Shown here one piece after another: positions 1 through 6,062 of a stretch of 7,098 nt of DNA. Position numbers and translations under genes: made by a program. The DNA is from Candidatus Omnitrophota bacterium. Its GTDB lineage: Bacteria > Omnitrophota > Gorgyraeia > Zapsychrales > Fredricksoniimonadaceae. A model generated the notes under the pieces. That model was not told the origin of the DNA and did no database searches. It worked only from the letters and a program-made list of their open reading frames with translations. Location: assembly GCA_017987425.1 (NCBI GenBank), contig JAGNTT010000098.1, positions 1-7,098 on the forward strand, in the 5' to 3' direction. How positions within the stretch are numbered: position 1 is the stretch's first letter; every line of letters starts with the position of its first letter.

Positions 1-193
1 TCCCGTAGGCGATGGACAGCATGAACAGCGAGGTGACGGTAAAGACCTCGCTCATCACCATGTTGCCGGAAAGGATCTCCGTCAGGAACGGGATCAAAAG
101 AATGAGCGTCCAGACGGGGTCGGCGTTTCGCCTTACTCCGTTTTTTCCGTTAGCCGGAATGGATTGACTCTGTACCGCGAACATTTTTTTCAT
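1..193 (-). CDS. Multi-pass membrane protein of unknown function (N-terminal part only)
   Basis: The minus strand opens at an ATG at 193 and runs off the left edge after 64 codons, so only the N-terminus is visible. A good ribosome site (TAAGGA) lies about 6 bases upstream, which decides this start; a second ATG three codons in (184) is possible. The first 27 residues are polar and basic. They are followed by a hydrophobic segment (about residues 28-41, WTLILLIPFLTEILSG) and a second one after about residue 50 (FTVTSLFMLSIAYG). The pattern of a helix ending in TEILSG, a short loop and an AYG-ending helix recalls uncharacterised prokaryotic integral membrane proteins of that type, but this is recollection and not a firm family call. 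It should sit in the cytoplasmic membrane. It is divergent from the ATPase gene and probably transcribed from the TTGACA promoter at 309-338. Confidence 0.72.
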   Translation of the reverse strand, partial: MKKMFAVQSQSIPANGKNGVRRNADPVWTLILLIPFLTEILSGNMVMSEVFTVTSLFMLSIAYG

Positions 194-457
194 CGGTTTT
201 CCTTAGGCAAGGCAGTGCGTTCTCATAAAACACAAGAAGGGGGCGGACCTGATGAAGGGGAGAAATTGAGCCGCTCCCGATTTGATGGACACGAAGATTC
301 GAAGACATAGTATCTACGAATGAAGTGTGCGATGTCAAGGTGCAGTAAAAAAGAAGCGGGCGAGAAGAGAAGGGGACAGTCTTCAAGTAATTGTAATCGC
401 AAAATAAAGAATGCAAGAAGGTAAGGTTAATGACGGAAGAAGGAGGAGGGAAGAAAA
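194..457. other. Non-coding divergent intergenic region, purine-rich on the plus strand
   Basis: No convincing gene lies here. An 88-codon minus-strand reading frame (416-150) has no ribosome site, contains no recognisable domain and overlaps the start of the real leftward gene. From about 343 to 457 the plus strand is strongly purine-biased (runs such as AAGAAGGAGGAGGGAAGAAAA). It leads directly into the heptamer array. The leftward promoter is the only regulatory element seen. Confidence 0.6.
309..338 (-). promoter_or_regulatory. Predicted sigma70-type promoter for the leftward membrane-protein gene
   Basis: On the minus strand a perfect -35 box TTGACA (333-338) is followed after 18 bases by GATACT (309-314), a 4/6 match to the -10 consensus. 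The resulting leader to the start codon at 193 would be about 110 bases. A slightly shifted -10 (TACTAT) is also possible but would give a 20-base spacer. The call rests on motif and spacing only. Confidence 0.5.
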
Positions 458-582
458 GACGTAAGACGTAAGACGTAAGACGTAAGACGTAAGACGTAAG
501 ACGTAAGACGTAAGACGTAAGACGTAAGACGTAAGACGTAAGACGTAAGACGTAAGACGTAAGACGTAAGACGTAAGACGTA
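458..582. repeat. Perfect heptamer tandem array, (GACGTAA) x 17 plus 6 bases
   Basis: From 458 to 576 the seven-base unit GACGTAA is repeated 17 times without a single mismatch, followed by GACGTA (577-582). Every unit contains the palindrome ACGT. Seven is not a multiple of three, so on the plus strand the array has a TAA stop every 21 bases and cannot be part of a rightward protein. The minus strand is open in all frames, but no start codon with a ribosome site feeds into it. The array lies 74 bases upstream of the -35 box of the ATPase gene and 120 bases upstream of the leftward promoter. There are no unique spacers, so it is not a CRISPR array. If this came from short-read assembly, the copy number may be wrong. 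Confidence 0.97.
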
Positions 583-609
583 GTTCGTTAAAAACTATTT
601 ATTTTATTC

Positions 610-644
610 CTTCGTCCCACATCCCACGTCATACGTCCCACGTC
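610..644 (-). repeat. Five degenerate heptamers of the same family in inverted orientation
   Basis: Read on the minus strand, 644 to 610 is five consecutive seven-base units in exact register: GACGTGG, GACGTAT, GACGTGG, GATGTGG, GACGAAG. They share GACGT or a one-base variant with the main array but point the opposite way. On both sides the outer flank matches as well: GGGAAGAAAA (448-457) before the main array, and GGGAGAAGAAA on the minus strand (655-645) before this one. The whole 448-655 block is therefore an imperfect inverted repeat with an A/T-rich centre (583-609). Confidence 0.85.
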
Positions 645-655
645 TTTCTTCTCCC

Positions 656-684
656 TTGTGCTTATTTTCCTTTCCCTGTATAAT
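656..684 (+). promoter_or_regulatory. Predicted promoter for the ATPase gene
   Basis: A consensus -10 box TATAAT (679-684) is preceded at 17 bases by TTGTGC (656-661), a weak -35. Transcription would begin near 691, leaving a leader of about 35 bases before the ATG at 726. The -35 box touches the outer edge of the inverted heptamer block, so that structure could influence polymerase binding. The downstream direct repeat CTAATC-TA-CTAATC (about 692-705) has no assigned role. Confidence 0.5.
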
Positions 685-725
685 CCCATTCTCTAATCTA
701 CTAATCCCTCAACGCAGAGGTGCAT

Positions 726-2333
726 ATGAGACTAAAGTCGTTCAGAATTTTCAGGTACAAATCGATTATCGACAGCGGCGTCTGTTCGCTGTCACCGGAT
801 TTTACCGTCTTTATCGGTAAAAATGAGTCCGGCAAAACAGCTATCCTTGAAGCCTTGAGGGATTTTGACCGCGAACACCAGGGCATTTCCTCAGGCGCGG
901 TATCCATCAACGGCATGCACGGCAACCCGGAACTCGCGCTAAGTTTTGATTTATCGCCTGCCACGTTAGATGCCATCCTTAAAGAAGCCGAAATTTCCAT
1001 CCCCGATGATATACGCCAGAATGTTTTAACCGGCGGGATCAGTTTGCGCAAATCTTACGAAGGCGAGTATCGTCTGTCCGACCGCGTTTTCGACTCTCTG
1101 TTTAATGAAACGGCTGAACCCGGCTCCGCTCCGGCTGAACATGATCCGGACACCGCGGCCAGAAGACAGCGTTTAAGCCAAATCCTCGATGTGCATCAGA
1201 TCCCTGATCTGAAACTCGGCCATGACGTCCAGGCCCTGCAGGATTCCATCACCGATCTGCGCCGTCTCGTTAAATCCCGTCTGAATTTTATCCGCGATGA
1301 AGCGGAAAAAGTGGAGGCTGTTGAAATCCTTCACGCCATGACGAATTCCGTCAGCCCCAAGTCCAAGCCCGTAACCGCGCGCGGTAAATTCATGTCAGCC
1401 CTTGTCAAACGGCTGCCGCGTTTTATCTACTTTAGCGATTTTAAAGACGTATTACCTTTCGAAGTCTCGATCGAAGGCCTCAAGGCCAACCAGACCGTGT
1501 GCGATTTCGCCCGTCTGGCGCAACTTGACTTGGACGCGGTGATGTCCACGCAGGACGTGCAGCGCCGCATCAATCTTTTAAGCCGCGCATCCGCCACCAT
1601 CACCGGCGCTTTCTTTGATCATTGGGAGCAGGACCACATTGAACTGATCGCCCGTCCGGAAGGGAACAAGATTCTCTTCGGGGTCAAGGAGCACAGCGGT
1701 ACCGATCTGTTCAAGATGGAACAGCGTTCCCGCGGATTTCAGTGGTTTTTATCGTTTTATCTGCGGATCAACCGTTATCAGGATGACAACGTCGTTCTGC
1801 TGATCGATGAACCCGGCATGAACCTGCATCCGACTGCACAGAAGAATATTCTGACGGTCATGGAAAAGAGGTCTTCGCCGTCCATGCAGATCCTTTTCAG
1901 CACGCATTCGCCGGCCCTGATCGACGTTAAACATCTGGAGCGGGTCCGCTGCGTGGTCAAGAGCAAGCTTTCCGGTTCAGTGATTATCAAGGGAATTTCC
2001 GATGCGGTGGACCAGGAAACCCTGATGCCGGTTTCCATGGCCTCAGGCGCCCAATCCGTTGAAAAGTTAAAATCGCTGTTTTCCGGAGAAGTGAACTATA
2101 AGGAAAGCCTGCCGGCAACGGAGCCTGTCGCGCCCGCTGTTGAAATCACACCGGCACAGGCCACCAAGCTGTATACCAGCAGCACCATGCCGCCGGAACT
2201 GGAATCGGGTGAGCTCGATCAGCTTTTACAGGCTGAAAAGATCATGAAAGAAAAAGCCGCCAAGAGAGCTCTGGAAGAGGAAGAAGAGGAAACTCCGGCG
2301 CGCAAACCGTTCTTTAAGTTTTTGGGCCGTTAA
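726..2333 (+). CDS. AAA-family (RecF/OLD-like) ATPase without TOPRIM domain
   Basis: This is a 535-residue cytoplasmic ATPase of the SMC/RecF/OLD-like AAA group, whose members act on DNA or in defence and repair. The N-terminus (MRLKSFRIFRYKSI) is the typical first strand of this fold. Walker A is GKNESGKT at about 31-38. A middle region of mostly helical character separates it from a signature-like RSRGF (334-338), Walker B VVLLIDE (356-362) and the switch histidine in STHSP (392-396). The ATPase head is complete. The last ~135 residues lack the acidic motifs of the TOPRIM nuclease domain found in OLD and GajA proteins. They end in a Glu run (about 517-522) and a basic FFKFLGR tail. The ATG at 726 is preferred over the GTG at 720 because AGAGG (716-720) sits 5 bases before it and overlaps the GTG. 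No partner gene is adjacent. The molecular role is unknown. Confidence 0.9.
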   Translation: MRLKSFRIFRYKSIIDSGVCSLSPDFTVFIGKNESGKTAILEALRDFDREHQGISSGAVSINGMHGNPELALSFDLSPATLDAILKEAEISIPDDIRQNVLTGGISLRKSYEGEYRLSDRVFDSLFNETAEPGSAPAEHDPDTAARRQRLSQILDVHQIPDLKLGHDVQALQDSITDLRRLVKSRLNFIRDEAEKVEAVEILHAMTNSVSPKSKPVTARGKFMSALVKRLPRFIYFSDFKDVLPFEVSIEGLKANQTVCDFARLAQLDLDAVMSTQDVQRRINLLSRASATITGAFFDHWEQDHIELIARPEGNKILFGVKEHSGTDLFKMEQRSRGFQWFLSFYLRINRYQDDNVVLLIDEPGMNLHPTAQKNILTVMEKRSSPSMQILFSTHSPALIDVKHLERVRCVVKSKLSGSVIIKGISDAVDQETLMPVSMASGAQSVEKLKSLFSGEVNYKESLPATEPVAPAVEITPAQATKLYTSSTMPPELESGELDQLLQAEKIMKEKAAKRALEEEEEETPARKPFFKFLGR

Positions 2334-2371
2334 GGCTGTTTAACGTATTTAATTGAATTATCTGTACAGGC

Positions 2372-2420
2372 AATCAGGGACACTTTCTCAAAAAAAATGA
2401 AAGTTTCCCTGATTTTTTTT
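2372..2420 (+). terminator. Strong rho-independent terminator of the ATPase gene
   Basis: Arms 2372-2387 and 2399-2414 are 16 bases each and pair with one mismatch (AATCAGGGAcACTTTC against GAAAGTtTCCCTGATT). They enclose an 11-base A-rich loop. The right arm runs into an eight-base T tract (2413-2420). It lies 39 bases after the stop codon. Confidence 0.92.
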
Positions 2421-2445
2421 GTGGAAGCGTTTTCTTTGAGGGTAA

Positions 2446-2472
2446 AAAAATGACCATATTTTTGTCATTTTT
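2446..2472. repeat. AT-rich inverted repeat in the 2334-2653 gap
   Basis: AAAAATGAC (2446-2454) and GTCATTTTT (2464-2472) are perfect 9-base inverted arms around a 9-base loop. It could be a weak, possibly bidirectional, second terminator or a protein-binding site for the gene downstream. Nothing in the sequence chooses between these. The rest of this 320-base gap holds the terminator before it and the promoter after it, with no gene seen. Confidence 0.5.
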
Positions 2473-2524
2473 AAAAGTTGTGCAACATTAATCACTCCAT
2501 CAGTTACAAGAACAGCTCCCGTCG

Positions 2525-2551
2525 TTGAAATTTGCATGCCTGTGCTATACT
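2525..2551 (+). promoter_or_regulatory. Predicted extended -10 promoter for the exported-protein gene
   Basis: TATACT (2546-2551) is preceded directly by TGC, giving an extended -10 (TGCTATACT). TTGAAA (2525-2530) is a reasonable -35, though the 15-base spacer is short. Transcription would begin near 2558. Just downstream is a 13-base palindrome TTGAAATTTTCAA (2572-2584) that could be an operator. A small hairpin (arms 2617-2623 and 2630-2636) lies immediately before the ribosome site. Confidence 0.45.
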
Positions 2552-2653
2552 TAAAATGTAACCATTGATATTTGAAATTTTCAATTTATTGATGCGTCTT
2601 TCATCCCCTGTATTCTAAGAAGCAACCATGTTTCTTGGCAGAGGCGGTGAACA

Positions 2654-3727
2654 ATGATGCGCACTCTATGGATGTTGTTGGTTTTTGTGTTCCTTCCGAC
2701 TTTTATGTGCAAGGCCGAGATGCCTGCTTTTCCCGATACTCCGAACACATCCATTCCCCAGAATCTTCTTAAAACAAAAAGCAATCCTGTAGCGAATTAT
2801 TCGGACCCGATCGAGGTCCGCTACGGATTTTCCAGCCTGAAATTCAGCCAGGAACAGCCGCGGATGGTGGCCATCGACCACAGCTCAGAGGGCGGGATGT
2901 TTACTTTTGTCAAAACCGCTGAAGCCTCAGCTCTGCCCAAAGATATGACCACGGGCGATTTCGAACGTATTTTTAATGCCGTTCATGATGCCGAAGGGAT
3001 GGACGATTTAAGATCGATCCTTTCGCCCAAATATTTCCTGGCGCTTGGTGACAAGGTCAGGGCCGGTACATCGCCGTATATGATTTTGGCGATGATCCAG
3101 GCCATGCGCCCGCAGGACATCCATATTATGGACTTTAATGTTCACGAAGACCGGGCCGATTTCTCCGTAAGGGGCTCCTCCGCTTTCGGCCCGGTCGAAG
3201 GACTTATCCGGATGGTCAAGGCCGACGGCCTCTGGAAGATTGATAATGAAAACTGGTATGCCGGCGGGAGGGGAACGCGAGATTACATCGCCGCATCGCT
3301 GAATCCTTTGACCACGCAGAAAAAATACACCAGCCTCAAACATCACGATTTCATGTCCCAGCTCACGCCCGATTACCGGGTGAACGGAAATTTACTTTCG
3401 CTTACCAAGGTCCCGTTTCAACCCAGAAGCCGCCGGGCATTCACGTTTGTTTTTCTGATGAACAAGGAAAAGACCGCCCGCGATTATGACGGATCGTTGT
3501 ATGACGGTCCCCAGTCAGCTCTGGCCAAAGGGCACGCGAAGACGCATATGCATGTTCTGTTTGTGGGCTCGCGCCGGCTCGTGTCCCAGCAGACCGTGGA
3601 ACAGAAATATCCTATCGATTTCTCCGTGGCCAATTCTGAAGACGGCTATTCGGCCAGACAATGGAATCTGATACTGCCCAACAAAAAACCCCGCGAAGTA
3701 GCTGTATCCCTCTTGTGGAATTTTTAA
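2654..3727 (+). CDS. Predicted exported protein with NTF2-like middle region, function unknown
   Basis: The 357-residue product begins with a classical signal peptide: MMR, a hydrophobic core LWMLLVFVFLPTFM, and a plausible signal peptidase I site after CKA near residue 21. The cysteine at 19 lacks a proper lipobox, so it is probably not a lipoprotein. Residues about 103-205 are built like small NTF2/DUF4878-type domains: a helix (FERIFNAVHDAEGMDDLRSILSP), a long helix, then strands ending in VKADGLWKIDNENW, the usual closing motif of such domains. Residues about 250-357 form a second beta-rich region that I do not recognise. It includes a basic PRSRR segment and an aromatic C-terminus (SLLWNF). 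The start is fixed by AGAGGCGGTGA about 4-10 bases upstream; a second ATG follows at once. The gene is monocistronic by context, with its own promoter and no clear terminator after it. A periplasmic or cell-surface location is inferred. Confidence 0.82.
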   Translation: MMRTLWMLLVFVFLPTFMCKAEMPAFPDTPNTSIPQNLLKTKSNPVANYSDPIEVRYGFSSLKFSQEQPRMVAIDHSSEGGMFTFVKTAEASALPKDMTTGDFERIFNAVHDAEGMDDLRSILSPKYFLALGDKVRAGTSPYMILAMIQAMRPQDIHIMDFNVHEDRADFSVRGSSAFGPVEGLIRMVKADGLWKIDNENWYAGGRGTRDYIAASLNPLTTQKKYTSLKHHDFMSQLTPDYRVNGNLLSLTKVPFQPRSRRAFTFVFLMNKEKTARDYDGSLYDGPQSALAKGHAKTHMHVLFVGSRRLVSQQTVEQKYPIDFSVANSEDGYSARQWNLILPNKKPREVAVSLLWNF

Positions 3728-3881
3728 TCGGTTGAGAATTTGCCGCGCATCAGTTGGAAAAGTGTTTGTTTTTGGTGAATTAAAACATTGGATGCGCCGC
3801 TCAGCCAAGCATACAGCAAAGTATCTGGCCGTGTGTTCGTGCGCTATTCCGCCCCGTGCCCGCAAATAAGCGCCCCCCGCA

Positions 3882-3910
3882 TAGACGTATACTGTTTTTT
3901 ACGTTATACT
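3882..3910 (+). promoter_or_regulatory. Predicted promoter of the potassium-channel gene
   Basis: TAGACG (3882-3887) as -35 and TATACT (3905-3910) as -10 are separated by exactly 17 bases, and transcription would start near 3917. The same boxes, spacing and flanking bases occur upstream of the methyltransferase-family gene (4834-4862), which raises confidence that this is a real promoter. The 238-base gap containing it shows no gene and no clear terminator for the preceding gene. Confidence 0.65.
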
Positions 3911-3965
3911 CTGACCTTGTGATTCCCGGATATTAGGTCTTTTTTTACTATGATTCAAGGAAGTT

Positions 3966-4778
3966 ATGAGCTGGATAGACCATTTACGCAAAGTCGTCGA
4001 CGAATCGAAAACGCATTTCGGCCGCGCCTTTGATGTCTTGGTTTTTTTCTCGATTGCGTTGAGTGTTCTCATAGTTGTTTTGGAGAGTGTTCCTTCCGTC
4101 TCTGCCGTCCACGGGCAGCTTTTGCGCCGTTTCGAATGGGTAATCACCATCTGGTTTACCGTTGAATATCTGATGAGGCTTGTGACCGCCCGCAATCCCG
4201 TCAAATACGCTACCGGATTTTACGGCATCATCGATCTTCTCGCAATTCTTCCCACTTATCTGAGTCTGTTTTTCGTCGGCACACAGGCGTTAATGGTGTT
4301 CCGCGCGTTCCGCTTTTTAAGGATCTTCCGTGTGTTTAAACTGACGCGTTGTGTGAGTGAAGCATCGATCCTGATGGTTGCCATGAAAGCAAGCCGTCAG
4401 AAAATCACCGTATTTATGACGGTGGTGATGGCCATCGCGCTTGTCATGGGTTCTTTGATGTATGTGGTTGAGGGCGAACGCGCCGGGTTTAACAGTATTC
4501 CGGACGGCATATACTGGGCGATCGTGACCATGACCACGGTCGGATACGGCGATCTGGCGCCGCAGTCGGCCCTGGGCAAGTTTTTAGCATCATTATTAAT
4601 GCTGATCGGCTATTCCATCATCGCTATTCCCACGGGGATCGTTTCCGTCGAGATCGCGCAGGCGCACCGGGTGGAGAAAGAATCGCGTGTTTGTCCCGGC
4701 TGCGGCCGTCCAGGTCATGAGAAAGAATCTGCGTTCTGTCGTTTTTGTGGAGGGAAACTTAATTTTACGGTTATTTGA
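3966..4778 (+). CDS. Voltage-gated-type potassium channel with C-terminal zinc ribbon
   Basis: This 270-residue cytoplasmic-membrane protein has the architecture of six-helix Kv-type potassium channels and would form a tetramer conducting K+. Predicted helices are S1 (about 21-42), S2 (52-74), S3 (83-102), S4 (107-126), S5 (145-168), a pore helix (176-189) and S6 (203-230). S4 has arginines every third residue (R113, R116, R119, R122, then K125 and R128), the voltage-sensor signature. The selectivity filter is TTVGYGD at 190-196, intact. After S6 comes a short basic helix and then a zinc ribbon: C243-x2-C246 and C258-x2-C261, separated by 11 residues. AAGGAAG at 3957-3963 serves as the ribosome site with a short spacing. 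Gating beyond voltage, perhaps through the zinc ribbon, is inference. Selectivity for K+ is well supported by the filter. Confidence 0.95.
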   Translation: MSWIDHLRKVVDESKTHFGRAFDVLVFFSIALSVLIVVLESVPSVSAVHGQLLRRFEWVITIWFTVEYLMRLVTARNPVKYATGFYGIIDLLAILPTYLSLFFVGTQALMVFRAFRFLRIFRVFKLTRCVSEASILMVAMKASRQKITVFMTVVMAIALVMGSLMYVVEGERAGFNSIPDGIYWAIVTMTTVGYGDLAPQSALGKFLASLLMLIGYSIIAIPTGIVSVEIAQAHRVEKESRVCPGCGRPGHEKESAFCRFCGGKLNFTVI

Positions 4779-4816
4779 GAAGAAAATGAAGTCATAGATG
4801 CATTTTATTTGTTTTG

Positions 4817-4832
4817 GGCGGCTTTTGCCGCC
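4817..4832. other. Perfect GC hairpin abutting the operon promoter
   Basis: GGCGGC-TTTT-GCCGCC is a perfect six-pair stem with a tetraloop, 38 bases after the channel stop codon. It lacks a following T tract on either strand, so it is a poor classical terminator. It ends two bases before the -35 box at 4834. It may slow or end transcription of the channel mRNA, or it may be neutral. Confidence 0.5.
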
Positions 4833-4833
4833 A

Positions 4834-4862
4834 TAGACGGGAATTGCGTTTTAAGATATACT
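4834..4862 (+). promoter_or_regulatory. Predicted promoter of the four-gene operon
   Basis: TAGACG (4834-4839), a 17-base spacer and TATACT (4857-4862) repeat the channel-gene promoter almost base for base. CATAGACG is identical before the spacer. TATACTCTG-R-CCTT is identical apart from one purine change (A in the first, G here). Transcription would start near 4869, about 54 bases before the GTG start at 4923. Confidence 0.65.
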
Positions 4863-4922
4863 CTGGCCTTAGAAGATGCTCATTAACAAAATCCGTTCCG
4901 GCCCGATACCGAAAGGATTTGT

Positions 4923-5600
4923 GTGGATTTCAAACATCGTTTTCAAAGATGGTTTAAGTTCAGATTTGCCATATTGTATCCTTTTGCGATTTATTTGATT
5001 TTCTTTGCCAACTCCGACGATTCTTCCTTAATACGCGGCAGCTGCTTTATCGCCGCCGGGCTCATGGTGCGTTTGTGGGCCAACTGTTATGCCATCAAAA
5101 TGGAACGGCTGACCACATCCGGCCCGTACGGTCACATCAGACATCCCCTTTATTTCGGTACAGTTCTCATTATGCTGGGCTTTATCGTGATGCTTAAGGT
5201 GTACTGGATCGGCGCTCTTTTTCTGGCGCTATTTCTTACCGTTTATGTGAGGACCATTCAGAAAGAAGAAGCGATGCTCGTCGCCAAATTCGGCGACGCG
5301 TATGTGAATTACCGCAAGGCCGTGCCGGCGATTTTTCCGAGGCTCACCGCGTACCCCGAAGGGGACAAGTGGCCGTTCAGCTTTGAACGCCTTCTGAAAA
5401 GCCAGGAGTATAAATTGTTTATCTGGGTGATCATCCTCGTCATCGCCTTTCATCTTAAGGATGAACTGATCATAGAGCGGGAAGTTCCCGATTTTAAAAT
5501 CTGGGCACTTGTGATCACGGCTTTCGTGCTGGGATGTTCGGATATGATTCTGGATATGTACCGCAAGAAAGAACATTTCTTCAGAGTTTTGAACGCATAA
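4923..5600 (+). CDS. Isoprenylcysteine carboxyl methyltransferase-family membrane protein
   Basis: The 225-residue integral membrane protein belongs to the ICMT/PEMT-like methyltransferase group, which uses S-adenosylmethionine to methylate a lipid or small-molecule substrate within the membrane. Family signatures are SGPYGHIRHPLYFG (66-79, with the conserved RHP), two helices, then EEAML (115-119), FGDAYVNY (123-130) and VPAIFP (134-139). Hydrophobic segments lie at about 15-28, 36-55, 79-108, 164-178 and 192-209. The last two lie beyond the usual family core and form a C-terminal extension of about 85 residues. Bacterial members have no prenylated-protein substrate, so the true substrate is unknown. 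The start is GTG, placed by AAAGGA about 5 bases upstream; there is no competing ATG. It is the first gene of an operon, with the next gene starting 11 bases after its stop. Confidence 0.85.
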   Translation: MDFKHRFQRWFKFRFAILYPFAIYLIFFANSDDSSLIRGSCFIAAGLMVRLWANCYAIKMERLTTSGPYGHIRHPLYFGTVLIMLGFIVMLKVYWIGALFLALFLTVYVRTIQKEEAMLVAKFGDAYVNYRKAVPAIFPRLTAYPEGDKWPFSFERLLKSQEYKLFIWVIILVIAFHLKDELIIEREVPDFKIWALVITAFVLGCSDMILDMYRKKEHFFRVLNA

Positions 5601-5611
5601 AAGATGAAGTC

Positions 5612-6049
5612 ATGTTGAAGCTATTGGCAATAACGGCGGAAGGCTGTCTAGGAATACCGGGCGAAGAGTCCGGATTTACCGCCGATATCATCAATGTCAC
5701 ACGCGATCACTACAAAAGGATAGGATTTCAACCGCCGTGGATCGGTTATTTTGTGATGTCGGACGGTCAAAATGTGGGCGGGTGCGGATTTAAATATCCG
5801 CCCAGAGATAATAAAGTTGAGATAGCGTATTTCACTTTTCCGGAATTTGAAGGCAAAGGCCATGCGACGCGCACGGCGGCCGCGATTGTCGAGTTGACCC
5901 AAAAGAACGGGCCTGACCTGTTGATCACGGCAAGGACATTGCCGCAGAAAAACGCCTCGACGCGCGTGCTTGAGAAAAACGGATTTGTGTTTTCGGGAAA
6001 CGTTGAAGATCCCGAGGACGGTCCCGTTTGGGAATGGAACCTTAAGTAA
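5612..6049 (+). CDS. GNAT-family N-acetyltransferase
   Basis: The 145-residue product is a small cytoplasmic GCN5-related acetyltransferase that would transfer acetyl from acetyl-CoA to an amine. The strand VEIAYFTFPEFEGKGHATR (about 70-88) is motif A, with the acetyl-CoA pyrophosphate loop EGKGHAT. The later stretch NASTRVLEKNGFVFSG (about 114-129) is the motif B region typical of RimJ/RimL-like members. The reading frame is open back to an ATG at 5534, but that start would overlap the preceding gene by 67 bases. I prefer the ATG at 5612, which begins 11 bases after the upstream stop and just before the first predicted strand. Its ribosome site is weak (GAAG). The substrate cannot be told; protein, antibiotic and small-molecule amines are all possible. 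It is the second gene of the operon. Confidence 0.85.
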   Translation: MLKLLAITAEGCLGIPGEESGFTADIINVTRDHYKRIGFQPPWIGYFVMSDGQNVGGCGFKYPPRDNKVEIAYFTFPEFEGKGHATRTAAAIVELTQKNGPDLLITARTLPQKNASTRVLEKNGFVFSGNVEDPEDGPVWEWNLK

Positions 6050-6062
6050 ATTGGAGGGACAT

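Noticed and set aside
150..416. 88-codon minus-strand reading frame upstream of the membrane-protein gene
   Set aside because: It has no ribosome site or recognisable domain and overlaps both the real gene's start and its predicted promoter.
458..582. Heptamer array as a CRISPR array or as coding repeats
   Set aside because: There are no spacers between units, the unit is only 7 bases, the plus strand has a stop every 21 bases, and the open minus strand has no start codon with a ribosome site.
2654..2720. Lipoprotein signal in the exported protein (cysteine at residue 19)
   Set aside because: The residues before the cysteine (TFM) do not fit a lipobox; signal peptidase I cleavage after CKA is more likely.
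3791..3868. 25-codon reading frame between the exported protein and the channel
   Set aside because: There is no ribosome site, the composition is unremarkable, and it ends just before the channel promoter.
5534..5611. 26-residue N-terminal extension of the acetyltransferase
   Set aside because: It would overlap the preceding gene by 67 bases in another frame; the fold begins cleanly at the ATG at 5612.
4785..5613. ATGAAGTCAT occurring after two stop codons (near 4787 and 5604)
   Set aside because: A shared ten-base word is expected by chance several times in a window of this length, and the flanks differ.
5970..6062. 31-residue N-terminal extension of the GFA-family protein
   Set aside because: It lies within the acetyltransferase gene, while a strong GGAGGG site supports the ATG at 6063.
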